Assembly: GCF_010389155.1 (NCBI RefSeq)
Contig: NC_057764.1
Location: forward strand, 9,858,001-9,922,000
Direction of reading: 5' to 3'
Origin: Erigeron canadensis
Lineage: Eukaryota; Streptophyta; Magnoliopsida; Asterales; Asteraceae
Length of the DNA: 64,000 bases
Within the stretch, counting starts at the first letter, position 1. Every line of letters begins with the position of its first letter. The notes below the pieces were generated by a model. That model did no database searches. It saw nothing but the letters and a program-made list of their open reading frames with translations, and was not told where the DNA came from. This document shows, one piece after another, positions 24,284-36,333 of the stretch. Made by a program: the position numbers and the translations under genes.

Positions 24284-25431
24284 TTATCCATTAAACAAAA
24301 GTCTGATACTATTCGCATGAATTCTCTCTTGCAAACAGTGTGCGAGAATGTTGCGATAGCGCCTTTCCTCTACTCTCCAAAAATCTACAACTGAGCAAGG
24401 TGTATCCAAAATTTTTCTTTGATCACCTCTTGACAAATTGACAACTTGCATTGGATCATACATGCGTAGCAACATCTGTTTTTGTGAATCATCAACAAAC
24501 ATCTGTGCTTCGCCTGACTTGATATCTATCTGCCAATATGTCATCTCTGTCAGCATATCTTGATCCCATCTGATAGCGGGAACCTTCTTAACACATTTAA
24601 TCCTCTTCTGGACAAACTGAAATGTGCCATCTGGATTCTTAATCCTCTTCAAAGGTGTTGGCTTTATCAACCTTTCATCTGGCTTCAGACCTCTATCACT
24701 GAAATACTTAATTTTTTCATCTCTGAATCGATTCCAGTAGAAATCTGCAAGTCCATTGCTTTGAAGATTAACGAACCAGTGTCTTCCCAAATCTATCATG
24801 TCTGAATCACTGAGAGAGTGGAAATGTCTTCGACTTATTGACATATACTGGCAACCCTCCTTTCTCTTGATAATAAACAATTTGATTATGTGATCATAGA
24901 ACCAACTTTGAATCACTGAGAAGTATTTGGGTGCATCCTTGTTTGAGACATATTCCCAAAACATTGATGGTTTATACGTATCACGTATCATCAAACCAGC
25001 ATGTCCTCTATAACCTGGAATCAGTCTATCAATAATAAATTCATGATCTTGCTCCACCGGAGGTATATTAAATCTTCCAAGATCAACCTCTCGTGTAGCA
25101 TCTATATTCCAGTATAGATCAAAAATATTGTTATGTCCTTCATCGACTATATTTGCATATACAGCAAATCTTAACCTTGCAGCATTTTTAGGTTCATCTG
25201 GACTATCTCTGATAGGATTAAGATTGAGATGTTCTACTTCAGCTATCGGTTCAACTTGAATGACTTCATCTTCATTAAATACACGATCAAAGTCATAAGG
25301 TGTCTCAAGCAACCTTTGTCTATCAGCCTCCGAAGTAATGAACTCTCCTTCTTCAAAATCTTCATCATCGATACTTTCTAAATCTTCTTCAGCATCAAGA
25401 TCGTCCAATGCACCTATTGTTTGAAGCTTAT
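24284..25431 (-). CDS. ORF3 of element C, conserved last exon, 382 codons including stop
   Basis: It is open from a 3' splice-site-like ttgaattgcag (AG at 25432-25433) to TAG at 24284. The first residues are (D)KLQTIGALDDLD; there is no ATG near the start, so I treat it as an exon. The N-terminus is strongly acidic (DAEEDLESIDDEDFEEGEF). The rest is a mixed globular-looking sequence with FDLYWN, RGHAGLMIRDTY, KYFSVIQSWFYDH, ADFYWNRFRD, IRWDQDM, LLRMYDPMQVVNLS and VEERRYRNILAHCLQERIH. Element F has the same exon, equally open, with roughly 36 amino-acid differences by hand count. I know no family for it. No transmembrane segment or signal peptide is evident. A role in the particle or in transposition control is only a guess. 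Confidence 0.7.
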
Positions 25432-25690
25432 CTGCAATTCAAACAATTTGCATATACAAATATAAAGAACATAAATCACAAGTCAAGACATAATAAAATA
25501 GTATAAATACATAAAATAAATTAAAATAAATAATACTATATCATAAATATAATGTAACAATTACATTAATATTTATCTTATAATCTTTATCTATTTTAAC
25601 TTACAACAATTATATAATAAATATAATGTAACACATACATTATATCATGAATATAATATTTATCATATTTATCATAAATATAATATTTAT
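25432..25690 (-). other. AT-rich intron-like segment between ORF2 and ORF3, element C
   Basis: It consists largely of repeated ataaatata/ttatgat blocks and ends in the ttgcag acceptor before ORF3. Compared with element F, about 1.25 kb (F about 58930-60190) is missing, so the end of ORF2 and any donor site are gone. The deletion joins at gagat|aaat near 25690. Confidence 0.6.
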
Positions 25691-26959
25691 CTCAGAGACA
25701 GAAGCTCTTAAAGCAGCAACCAATGGAGTATCACCAATAGTAGGTGCATGAGACCTCTCCATGGCTTCAGAATAAGCAACAAACTCTTTATCAACTTCAG
25801 CTTGAGATCTTGCATGTCTTCTTCTTCGCTTCGGCAGTCTTTCTTCCTCTTCTTCTTCTTCCGAGTCCTCAACAACATTAACCGGAACGTCAGAAGGACC
25901 AGCAGTAACATCAACTGGAGCAGAGGTAGAAGTAGAACCTCCAGCAGATGTAGATACAAGATTTGTAGGATCATCAATATCCTCCATAAGAGCATCCATA
26001 TCAGAGTCATGCTCCAAATCACCAGCATACAGAGGAACATCGTTGAGTCCCTCAAACTGATCAGCTCTTTCTTCTTGAGGAGCATCCTGAGCCTGATCAT
26101 CATCACCAGCAGCAGCACCAGCTTCTTCATCCTCCTAACCTTGTCGTGGTGCGACATAGTTAGGGTTAAGCAAATGTCCGAACAAAGGTGGATTATCAAC
26201 CTCAATCGGAACATTTCTTCCCGACAAGTGCTTTAAACTTTCAGCAAATGCCTTATAAGTAAGACGACCTAGATTGAACGTAGGACCGTCAAATGGCAAA
26301 TCAGTTGCAAAGTGACGAATTATGATCATCACAAATCTTGGAAACAGAAAGAATTTCTTGTCTGTACCAAATGATCTCAACTGCTTCTCCAAATTATCAA
26401 AAATGTACTAAGAGAAGCTGTATGGCTTGTTCAGCACTAAGGCAACCATCTGAGAAGCGTTTTGAATATTCATCTGGTCATAGCCTGTACTCCTATGACT
26501 AATGGCCCTCAACAAATAGTAAGCAAGAAGCTTCCATTTGTCACGTAGATGATTCCTGAAGTATGGGTGAGTAATAGCTCCAGTATACCCCATACAACGT
26601 AGAGCACCGTCGCAAAATTCCTCAGAGAATTCAGTCGGACCTTGCTCTATGGCAACATCACCTAAGTGTAAAATAGTCCGTAAGTCTCCAGCAGAAAAAG
26701 AGAATGAACGTCCCCCAACAGTAGTGCGAATGTATGTATGAGCACCCATCTGCACCGAATGGGCTGAGTTCCAGAACTCTCTAATGAGACTTATCACCAA
26801 CGGAGGATCCTCTGTCACAGCAAAATGGACACGAGAATGTGCGAGAAATTGAAGGACACCGTGAAACTCTGCAGTGCACCCCGTCTGCGTAATGCTGAGA
26901 TCGAGTGCAGCATTGTGCTCCTTGACGAACACACGAGCATTATTACCTTGTCCTGCCAT
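25691..26959 (-). pseudogene. ORF2 of element C (two nonsense codons, 3' end deleted)
   Basis: The ATG at 26959 opens MAGQGNNARVFVKEHNAALD, and a single frame then runs to the deletion point near 25690. Only two stops occur, at 26408 and 26135. Element F has Trp at the second, and a C-to-T or G-to-A change explains both. Visible features: REFWNSAHSVQMGAHTYI, GRSFSFSAGDLRTILHLGD, WKLLAYYLLRAISHRSTGYD, QMNIQNASQMVALVLNKPY, KFFLFPRFVMIII, an acidic EDSEEEEEEE run and a basic KRRRRHAR patch that could be a nuclear signal. It shares the FW..(S/T).. domain layout with ORF2 of B/E. Function unknown. Confidence 0.75.
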
Positions 26960-27204
26960 ACCAACAAACTAGGATGATTAATTTGAAAAGAATATGAAAT
27001 CGATCGAAAATAAGGACGGATGAACAGTTGCACGAGGTAGACGAAGTTCGTGTGATTATTTTAGGGTTAATTTCGAGTAAATGGTAATTAAGAAACAGTA
27101 ATAACCGATATATATATATTTGAATCCACATGGGCCGGGCCGAACACGGAGTTCTTGAGCTTCGTGATGATGTCAGCGCGAGGCATGCTGACGTCAGCAC
27201 GAGG
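26960..27204 (-). promoter_or_regulatory. putative internal promoter and leader of ORF2, element C
   Basis: In transcript sense: two palindromic stretches built on gctgacgtcagc (27161-27204), a TATA-like run atatatatatat (27108-27120), a leader of about 150 nt, then ATG at 26959. Element F has the same order. The leader joins ttgttg|gtatggcagg at 26962/26961 without the 563-bp intron that F has there. Promoter function is inferred from motifs and position. Confidence 0.5.
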
Positions 27205-29215
27205 TGATTCGAATTTCCAGATTTTAAACCACATAATCTCTATTCCTTAGCCAAATTTCGCGAATTTTCCATAAATTTAAACAAGGAAAAATTCCAGAAA
27301 CATAAACCTGTAGATACTCGTTACTAAAAACCTGTATCTACTCGAATATGCTATCGTAAATCATCCGTACTAACTTGTCATCACAATAATGTATCAAATG
27401 AATCTTACATTATTATCTTGACATAAAAACGACCATTTCGTCATTGGTGTTTAACTCAAACAAATACAAACGTACATCAAAACACATTTAATGTATAATG
27501 TATGTCAAAATATCATATCAACTGCCTATCACATTACATCTTAGATTGTGATCTTGATAATAAATCTATAACCTATCACACTAAGTCTTAGGTTATTAAA
27601 GCAGATCATCCTTGTATCACTTGTAATCTCTGTAGAAGCAATTTCTGAACACCTTTTGTTGTCCGTTGCAATACAATTCTATGGGCTGACAAACAAGCAA
27701 AAACAATTCTGCCTTCAATCAAACAATTTTGATATCATATAAAATGAGTTTATTATCTGTAACCTGCACACTTAACAAACTTCATTAATGTATCAAAATC
27801 AACAAAGTATCATCATTATGCAAGACAACCAAAAGTTTAACCTATTGATAAAATAAAATCTTAGGCAAGTCAAATCTTTGTCAAGCATACTTATCTACCA
27901 AGAACAATTGAAATTTCAAAAATTTAATTGAAACACATTCAAAAATATTTTGACTTTTCAATTTCCAAAACATTTCATTTTCTAAATTAAACAACTTATG
28001 TATTAATTAGAAAATCCATCTAGTAAACATTTATACCGTAAGCAACAAGACTTATACAATTCACTAAGAATTATGACTTTTAATGCTTATCAAATCTCTT
28101 GTGCAATAAGAACTAGTTTGACACACAAACTGACACTTATTACAAAAATAAAAGTAAAAGTAAAAATAAAAATAAGAATAAACTAAGCTACTTTATTTAT
28201 TTACAAGAAATTCTAAGTTTATGCAGACTAGATCAGAAATTCTAAGTCTGCAAGTGAGAAATAATTCTCTTATTATTAATTATGAACAGTGATCCAACCA
28301 CGATTACCGGTATATTTGTCCTTTTAAACACTCAGTACTTCCAGTTTCCTTTTGAATTATGACACTTTCGACATATCTTGGCCAAGGACAGTCACCATGT
28401 AACCCGAGTAGCCTAATATGCCATTGAATAGTTTGTGAACTTATGTGACCCACATTCAGATATACTTCCATAATCGATACAAGCACTAAGATAACAAATA
28501 TTCAATATATATTCAAAAACATCCTTAACAAATCATGAGACACTTTATAGATAACTGAATTTAATTACTTTGTGATTTCACTTATGTGCTTCTGCATTTC
28601 ATGATTTATAAGGAACCCGTGATTTTCTATGAGACCCATGTAGCGAACTTTCTGACAACCTATCCCAAGTTGGAAGCTTTAGGTAGGCTAGGTATACAAA
28701 GACACCCCGAGGACATACTTGTCCGAATCTCAAAGACCACATTAGCCCTTAATTTTCATTCATTTCATTTGCATAACAATATCACATTTAACTTTTATGC
28801 TCATGATTGGTAGAGGTTTTTGCCTATACATTGAACAAATCTTATAGTAATGCTAGATCTTTCACAAAATTTAAGGACAAGATCAATTCATTACTGAAAA
28901 GCAAGCATTCTTAGCCATATATCTGAATATGTTTCCCACAAGGACATTGTATAATTTAAGTTCAGATTAAGGAAACCTTGCTACTTTGTGTCTACCAATA
29001 TATCCCAAATTGTGATCACTGAACTAAGCAGACTTAAAAGCTAAGTATCCTCACTTCTAATCATCTGACAGCGTTAACTTAAATCTCCCCATATTTTTGT
29101 CATTTTCTGATTTTTCACATTTTTATGGTTTTTATGACACTAAGAACTCTTTTTGTATTTTTATAACTCTAGCTATTTACAGACACAAACTTACAAAATT
29201 AGTTCTTTGAGAGAT
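27205..29215 (-). other. long non-coding pol-ORF2 spacer, element C
   Basis: About 2 kb carries no supported frame, yet it is collinear with 54780-56850 of element F. It could be the intron of a spliced ORF2 mRNA, a regulatory region, or simply untranslated sequence kept because both copies share a recent ancestor. Open frames at 28304-28486 and 28586-28813 are not conserved as proteins. Confidence 0.55.
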
Positions 29216-31884
29216 TTAATATGTATCAGCTTTTTTCATCCCATTGAGAAGAATTAACTTCTCAAATCGAGCCTTATCAAATGCTTTGGTATACATATCA
29301 GCTAAATTATCATCGGTTATAACCTTTTCCAAATGAATTAACTTCTTTTGGGCACAATCACGCAAAAAATGATGTCTAATATCAATATGCTTGGTGACCT
29401 TATGCATGACAGGGTTATTTGTAATGTCTATAGCTGACTTATTGTCTATTCTAATTGGAGTATCAAGAAAATCCATACCGTAGTCACGAAGTTGTTGCTG
29501 AATCCACAATACCTGGGAACAGCAGCTACCAGCAGCCATATACTCTGCCTCACATGAAGACTGAGCAACATATGTCTGCTTCTTGCATTGCCACGATACT
29601 AATCTCCCTCCTAACAATTGACAACCTCCAGTCGTAGACTTTCTGTCATTGTTACAACCGCCAAAATCCGAATCAGTATATGCAACAAAATCAAACGTTC
29701 CTCCTATTGGATACCATAGACCAAGCCCTTGGTTTCCCTTAAGATAACGTAGAATACGCTTTGCTGCAGTCAAATGTGACTCTTTCGGATTAGCTTGAAA
29801 TCTAGCGCAAAGACAAACAGCGAACATAATATCTGAACGCGAAGCAGTCAGATACATCAATGAGCCAATAATAGCACGATATTAAGTTGCATCCACAAGT
29901 TCATCTTTCGGATCAAGCACTCCTAAACCATGATTTTGCTGAATAGGAGTACCATATGTCTTGGACTCTAGCATTTGAACCTCTCCAAGATGTCATTGAC
30001 ATACTTAGACTGGTGAATAAAGAATCCATCCTTCCGTTGATCTACTTGTAGTCCAAGGAAAAATTGTAATTCCCCCATAGCACTCATTTCAAAAACATTT
30101 TTCATGCTCATTTCAAACTCTTTGCACATCTTTATATTAGATGAACCAAAAATGATATCATCCACGTAAACTTGTACAATTAGATAATCTCGCTTCTTCC
30201 ATTTGATAAACAATGTGCTGTCTATCAATCCTCTTGTAAATCCATTTGTCAACAAATGTGTAAATCCATTAGGTGGTGTAGTGTTTGCGGGTTCATTATT
30301 GTCTGAATCTGGTGTCTTATCCTTGTCCTTACCACTTTCATCAACATCAGTAGAAGACTGAACGTTGATTGGAGTAGTATCGACATTTCGAGTAGGCAGA
30401 GATATAGGAGTATTATCCATGTGATCTCTTAAAATAATCACATCATCAACTGTCTCAGGATCTGAATAAGAATCAGGACCATGTAGTGAACTAAACACAC
30501 TATCGTAATCGAAGTTTTTGCCACTTTCAGAATGTATAGCGGGCTTATGACTGACAATCTTGACATTTGTTCCCAAATCAACTTTGCCGGTCTGTTTGTT
30601 GTAAACCCGTCGAATTGATGTTCCCGGTTTATAACCCATGAGAAATCCCTCTTCAACCTTTGAATCAAACTTTGACTGCGGTAGATACTTCAAAAAGGTA
30701 CACGGTACACCAAATGGTTCAACATTCTGTAAATTTGGTTTCTTCTTATGTAGAAGCTCATAACATTTCTTATTAAGACGCTTAACTATAGTAACCCTAT
30801 TTAAAATATGACAAGCTGTATTCACCGCTTCCGCCCAAAACATAGTAGGAAGCCCTGAATCTGTAAGCATAGTTCTGGCTGTCTCGATTAGAGTCCTATT
30901 CTTCCTTTCAGCAACTCCATTCTGTTGTGGTTCATACGGAGAACTGTATTGATGTTGGATTCCCTTTGACAAACAAAAGACATCCATCACATTATTCTTG
31001 AATTCAGTTCTGTTGTCACTCCTGATTCTCTTAACACGAACTCCATAAATATTTTCAGTTTCGACAAAGAGATTTATCAATATCTGCGGAGTTTCATCTT
31101 TCGACTTAAGAAAGAATACCCATGAGAATCTCGAGTAATCATCAGTAACCACCAAACAGTAATACATCCCACCGATACTTCTTACATTTACTGGACCAAA
31201 TAAATCCATGTGAAGTAACTCAAAAGGATTGGCAATAGAATTTTCTTGTTTTGGTTTATGTCCAGACTTTTGCTGTTTAACTTTCAGACAAGGTACACAT
31301 TTGTCTTCCATTCCAAACCGCTTCATGGGAACGCCGTCAACCAAACCATGTTTGACAATGTCATTCCTCTTTCGGAAATTGATATGTCCCATTCTTTTAT
31401 GCCATAACAAAGATTCAGATTCGTTTGCTTTTGATAACAAGCAAACAGACTCCTCTGGATTATCAACATCTAACACAAGGCCATAGATGTCTCTCTTCCT
31501 AGGAGCTTTCAGCAGGATCCAGTCTTCAGTAATAACATATCCCGGTTTCAATATAAGTGCTTCTTTCTCATTAAAATGGACAGTATTACCTTTGTCACAA
31601 ATCTGAGAAACACTTAATAAATTATGTGATAACTGTTCCACATAATTGACTTTCTCCAACGTAATCTTCCCATTGACAACATCACCTTGGCCCGAGATGT
31701 TGCCGCCCTTGGGACCAGCGAAACTAACGTACGAACCATTTACATCTTCATAGTTGGATAAAACGTTCTTGTACCCTGTCATGTGCCGAGAGCATCCACT
31801 GTCAACATACCAAAGACTAATAGGCTTCCTTGGTTCTCCCTGCACATTAAACGATAAGATGGTTAGTTTCTGAAGGGAACCCAA
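29216..31884 (-). pseudogene. pol of element C (protease, integrase, truncated RT, RNase H)
   Basis: Protease WYVDSGCSRHMTG is intact. The pre-integrase zinc finger (LLWHKRMGHINF..CVPCLKVKQQ) and integrase D-D-E (MDLFGPV, RSDNRTEF, VAERKNRT) are present, though the residue after the second D-N is Arg instead of Gly. After NNEPANTTPP the sequence jumps to FTHLLTNGFTRG, skipping the RT N-terminus with palm motif A (present in F), and resumes at [13 protein letters not shown] one-base loss near 29975 and a TAT-to-TAA change near 29884 precede RNase H (AYTDSDFGGC, CEAEYMAAGSC, DNKSAIDITNNPVMHKVTKH), which ends at 29216. The pol frame starts without ATG and overlaps the end of gag by 22 nt. Confidence 0.93.
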
Positions 31885-34800
31885 ACCTTTTGAGGTTTAG
31901 GTTTTCCGAATTCATCTCTAATGATTAATTCGGTCCAATATCCATCGCTCTTTAATGGAGCCTTGGAAGAAGATGGTGTCATAGACTGTTTCTTAGGTGA
32001 GGTGAAACGAGTCTTAGGAGGAGAATTCCTTGGTGAGTGAGTACCAAATCTAGGTTGACTCCCTAATCGATCATAGAATTTAGACGAAACATTAATTCTA
32101 ACAGGAGGGGATCGATTTTGTTGAGTCATCTTCCTAGGTGAATTACTCCTTTGAGGTGTACGAGAACGACTCGGACTTACACTACTAAAAGTAGTATTCT
32201 GTGAAAGTCCCTGTCGTTTTGGAGTTTTAGACCTATTATTATGAGCAACAATATCTGAGTCACTAGATCCACCAGAAGACATACCCTTATCAGGACATCT
32301 CTGTTTCCTTTTTGGACAGCAACTATAAACATGTCCTACTTCATAACAATAGAAACACGATTTCTTAGCTCTTGCTTTCTTAGCTTTAACATCAAACTCA
32401 GCTGAAGTCATACCCAAACAATCTTTAAGTTCAATTGTGGCTGACTCCTCTTTTGACAAACCAGTTGACTCATTTTTACCCAAAAAATGTACTTTCTTTT
32501 GCGAATTTTTATGAGTCTTATATGGAGTTAAGGGCACTTCACTAGATGTAGATTCATCCTTATTCCATACTTTGTCAATCTTGTCATGATCGATCTTTTC
32601 AAAATCAATTTCATCTGATGTAAAAACAGTATTGCATCCTTTCATTGTGAAACATTTAATGTTCTTATCAACAAGACAAGTTGACTTCACTTGATTAGAT
32701 CCTTTAGAAGTACTATCATTATAAATTCCATTCTTAGGATCCACTGGTTTAACAAATGAGCTTTCAAGCTTATGTTTCTTGTTAAGCTCCTTAATTTTAT
32801 CAATCGATTTTTTAGAGCTCTTAGGGGTCTTTGGATCAACATTTTCTTTTTCTGACACGATTGGATCTATTACACCATTGTCAATCTTTTCAGTGAGCTG
32901 TGTTAGAGATTCTGTATAATTATCATTGAACAGACCTCTAACTTCATTATAACTAATACCCAAACCACTTTTATCTTTTGAATCCCGTGGTACAGGTTTT
33001 TGCATCTGCATTAATCGTATTAACTCAGATCCCCTAATTTGATCTAGTCTTGTATTAAGCTTAACTATCTCCAATTTTGCGTCAACTAACTCTTTCTCAT
33101 TTTTAGAAAAATCTTCAGTTAGTTGAGCATATTATTCATTTCCCACTTTTTCCATCAGAACTGACTCCTTTAGTTTTTCTTTTAATGCAAGAATATCCTT
33201 ATCAGATGCACGAATCTTATCTTGATAAAGACTTTCTTGTTTTACCAAACCAGAATTTTTGGCAAACAAAGAGTCGTTTTCCTTTTTAAACATGTTGTTC
33301 TGACTAGTTAAGTTAATAACTGACTTATTTAAAATAAGCACCTCAAGTTTTAAGTCTGACACCATTTTACATACATCAATTATAGAAGATAAAGAACATG
33401 ATACCTTCTGATCTGCAGCCTTGCAATCTGCCATGTATGCAACGAAGTCTTCTGTTGTCATACCTTCGGGTATCTCAAAGTTCTTCATCTGTTCTTCGAT
33501 GCTTTGCATAGAAATGTCATCAACAGAATTTGATGACTCTTTCTTTTCTTCAGATGCTTTCATTGCAGTCATTTGTACACTCTCAGATCTTACTGTCTCA
33601 GCAACATTACACATATTCTTCTGTACTGTCTCAGATGCACTTTCTTCACTTGAGTATATAGCATAATCAATTGTTGCGGCTACCTCATCATATAATTCTA
33701 CCATATAGGCATGATTTGAGGTATCATCGGATTTTGTATCCCATTGATAAGTACCATCTGGATTTTGAACAACAACAGCCTTTGAATCCAAAAATGGTGA
33801 CGAAACAGGCTATTGTGGAGTAACAAGATATGTAATCATTGCTTGCGTCTTATGATTATTTGGTGTAACACCGCCTTGATTATAATTTTGACGACCAGCA
33901 ACAGTATTATCAATCCTTTTAGGCCTTTGACACTTTCTTGCAAAATGACCAAATCCATCGCAATTATAACATTTCACCTTGGATTTGTCAAAACCTTTAG
34001 TGCCATTACCTATAGGTTTACCAGTTCTCTGAGTGAACCTTTTGACTTTAATGGTAAGCATAGCAAGCTGCCATTGTAGATCCATTTCTTCTAAATCATC
34101 AGGATCTATTTGATTGTAATCCTCATCAATTACTGCAAGATCAGTAACCTTTCCCCCAATAAATGCTTCATGAGCATTACAAAAGGTTGAGTAAATACTC
34201 ATTCTTCCCTCTGCAGAACTCATACTCATTGGCATAGAATGGAAAGATTGTGCATTGCTCTTAACATTTGAATTTGTATTGTCATAAGCAACATATCCGG
34301 CAATACCATCAGCATCTACTATTGTTGAAGCTTCTGCACCACTTAGAAATGCATTATTTGCTGAGCTGGAACTTGCTAAATGAACAGACTTAGCATGATA
34401 TAAGGATGGATCTTGTGTAAAATCCGAGTAAGTATCCTTAATCCTTCTCTTCATATCTCTGTTCTTTAGCTTAGAGACTACCTTCTCAAAATCCCATGTA
34501 CTGTATTCCTGATCATCTTGAAGTTGATGAACATAATCAGTCCACGTTTTAAGCAGTGAATCTAGAAACTTATCAACTAGCTCAGTTTGAGGATAAACAA
34601 CTTCAAAGTATGACAACTCAGTGGTCAAATGACTGAATCGAATAATAATCTCATCAAGAGATTCCCCTTTCAGTCCATTAAAGGCTTCATATTGACGTTT
34701 GAGAAGCTTGATACGATTTTTCTTCAAAGTTACATCACCCTCACAGTATCTTTCGAGAGCATCCCATAAATCCTTTGAAGTTGTGTACTTTTTAAACAGA

Positions 34801-35141
34801 TGTACACTATCTTGAGGCAAAGTCATAGTCAGAGTTGACAAAGCCTTCCCTTCAACAGCGTATCTTTTACGTTCTTCAATAGGCATATCAGCATAAGTAT
34901 ACCTACTGATTACTCCGTTCTTCTCATATGAAGGCCAATCAAAACCTTGAGTTATCACTAGCCACATTTCCATGTCAGTGAGATGAATGTAATCTTCAAA
35001 ACGTCTCTTTCACATCCAATAATTTTCCATACGGAAAAGCTTTGGAGGTGTATTACCTCGACCAACTTCATGATCGTGCATGATCATCTGGCTGATTAGT
35101 AAGGCATTGGGTGAGTTTCCGGCAGCTGGTAAAGTCGTCAT
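31863..35141 (-). pseudogene. gag of element C (large Sirevirus-type Gag, three nonsense codons)
   Basis: One frame of about 1090 codons runs from ATG at 35141 to the stop at 31863, with no frameshift. In-frame stops occur only at 35010-35012 (TGG to TGA in WMWKRRF), at 33810 (after VTPQ) and at 33132 (CAA to TAA, seen from element F). Domains in order: N-terminal copia gag fold with [20 protein letters not shown] and [23 protein letters not shown] knuckle [14 protein letters not shown]; long coiled-coil region (KLEVLILNKSVINLTSQNNM); a second knuckle CFYCYEVGHVYSCC; and a Ser/Pro/Arg-rich tail (RSPPVRIN). It ends KVWVPFRN, overlapping pol. Confidence 0.9.
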
Positions 35142-35468
35142 TTCGAATCTTTTCAATTCAAATACCATGAAATAACACTAAGTTCGTGTGGCACGAAGGA
35201 CACATGGCACGAAGTACACGAAGCACGAAGTCACGTGGCACGAAGCTAACACGAAGCACTAGTCATGACCTAAGTCACGAAGAGTGGTTCGCGCTGACGT
35301 GGCACGAAGTTAACACGAAGTTAATAGAGGACGCGAACACGAACACGAAGTTCACTTCGTGCTGACGTAAGCACGAAGTAGCACGAAGAGGCGAATTAAC
35401 ACGAATTTTGAACGAAATTGCAATCAATAGCCAATCAAACGATCTTAAACCTTCTGGTAATCAACCTG
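35142..35468 (-). repeat. 5' leader of element C packed with cacgaag repeats
   Basis: Between PBS and gag, the heptamer cacgaag (or its complement cttcgtg) recurs more than ten times in about 210 bp (35185-35395), interspersed with gctgacgt and cacgtgg. Element F has the corresponding leader. It could fold on itself, since both cacgaag and cttcgtg occur (for example near 35345-35365), and might serve in packaging or translation control. Confidence 0.75.
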
Positions 35469-35480
35469 GCTCTAATACCA
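35469..35480 (-). promoter_or_regulatory. primer-binding site of element C (initiator tRNA-Met)
   Basis: On the minus strand tggtattagagc lies two bases after the 5' LTR. It matches the tggtatcagagc consensus with one C-to-T change. Confidence 0.85.
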
Positions 35481-35482
35481 CT

Positions 35483-36175
35483 TGTAAGGTGTCCTATTGT
35501 TGCGTGGATTGTAATAAGACGCGATTCGTTATGTCAAGAGTGCGGAATCCTCTTGAGATAACTAGATTGCTATTGCCTTTTGTTGATTAATGAGCAATTA
35601 ACCAACCTAAAGAAATGCACAAGGCTTGTGGTTCGTGTAAGAGGCTACACGAAAGAACAGTTAACCTTAGATCGTAAATTCGTAAATAACTCTCAAGAAT
35701 TCGAAAACGATTCAAAACAATTAACCTAATTCCGTAGATTAGGTCTTGTGTTTATACTAGTTAAGTATTGGATCGTGTGGGCTTAGGCCTTAACTACGTA
35801 TTAGGCCCGAAACAATTAACAACCGATCTGCCTCGTGCTGACGTCAGCACGAGGTTCATCCTACATGCTGATGACGTCAGCACGAGGGACGATCCTTTGT
35901 TCTTTGTTTGACTTTGCTTGACTCATACATAACATCCAATCACCGTTTAAGTGTTCTACGACACTTATAAACCTTGATTCTTTGTTTTTGTACCTGCAAA
36001 ACAATATATAACACACAAACACAATACAAAACATAAGCAGATATAATATTGAAGTTCGAACGTAATCATTAAATATCAACATAAGTTTTTATTTAAATGA
36101 TTACACACAAGTTCCTACAAACGTAAACAATAATCAAATCTATGTTGCGATTGTCACACCGAATCTGCATCTACA
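35483..36175 (-). repeat. 5' LTR of element C (693 bp)
   Basis: It starts TGTAGATGCAG and ends ACCTTACA on the minus strand. It contains the perfect 24-bp palindrome (35831-35854, core TGACGTCA) and a second, imperfect copy starting near 35866. The minus-strand frame at 35861-36082 is shared by all C/F LTRs and is discussed under findings. Confidence 0.92.
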
Positions 36176-36180
36176 GGTGG

Positions 36181-36282
36181 TGGATTATTGTTAACATTAT
36201 GAGGTGAAACAGGAGGGTCAACATTAGCATTAGTTTCATTAGGGTCAGATCTAAAACCTTGTGTATTTTCCGGGATTGCCAT
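36181..36282 (-). pseudogene. gag N-terminus of element B, severed by element C
   Basis: ATG at 36282 opens MAIPENTQGFRSDPNETNAN and runs open for 34 codons to a Pro-rich stretch, where element C is inserted (TSD ggtgg). The frame's continuation, also Pro-rich, is at 23522 leftwards. The start codon lies about 40 nt after the PBS, the expected place for gag. Confidence 0.8.
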
Positions 36283-36319
36283 CAGTTAATAGCAGATCTA
36301 GCAATTATTTTAGCAACCT

Positions 36320-36331
36320 GCTCTGATACCA
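36320..36331 (-). promoter_or_regulatory. primer-binding site of element B (initiator tRNA-Met)
   Basis: The minus strand reads tggtatcagagc, an exact match to the plant initiator-Met PBS consensus, two bases after the LTR. Confidence 0.92.
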
Positions 36332-36333
36332 AT

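Larger units (their letters stand above)
23528..36175 (-). mobile_element. element C: Sirevirus-like Ty1/copia retrotransposon with ORF2 and ORF3
   Basis: TSDs ggtgg (23523-23527 and 36176-36180) bracket 12,648 bp inside the gag of element B. LTRs are 694 and 693 bp. The element is on the minus strand, with the 5' LTR on the right. Order: LTR, Met PBS, leader rich in cacgaag, gag, pol, a spacer of about 2.2 kb, ORF2, an AT-rich intron-like stretch, ORF3, polypurine tract, LTR. It is the same family as element F. It is non-autonomous now: gag has three nonsense codons and RT has lost its N-terminal half. Confidence 0.93.

Noticed and set aside
25708..26214. 168-codon Leu/Met-rich minus-strand frame, and a 162-codon plus-strand frame at 25748-26236
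   Set aside because: Both are shadows of ORF2 of element C in other frames; the leucine richness comes from out-of-frame reading of acidic codons.
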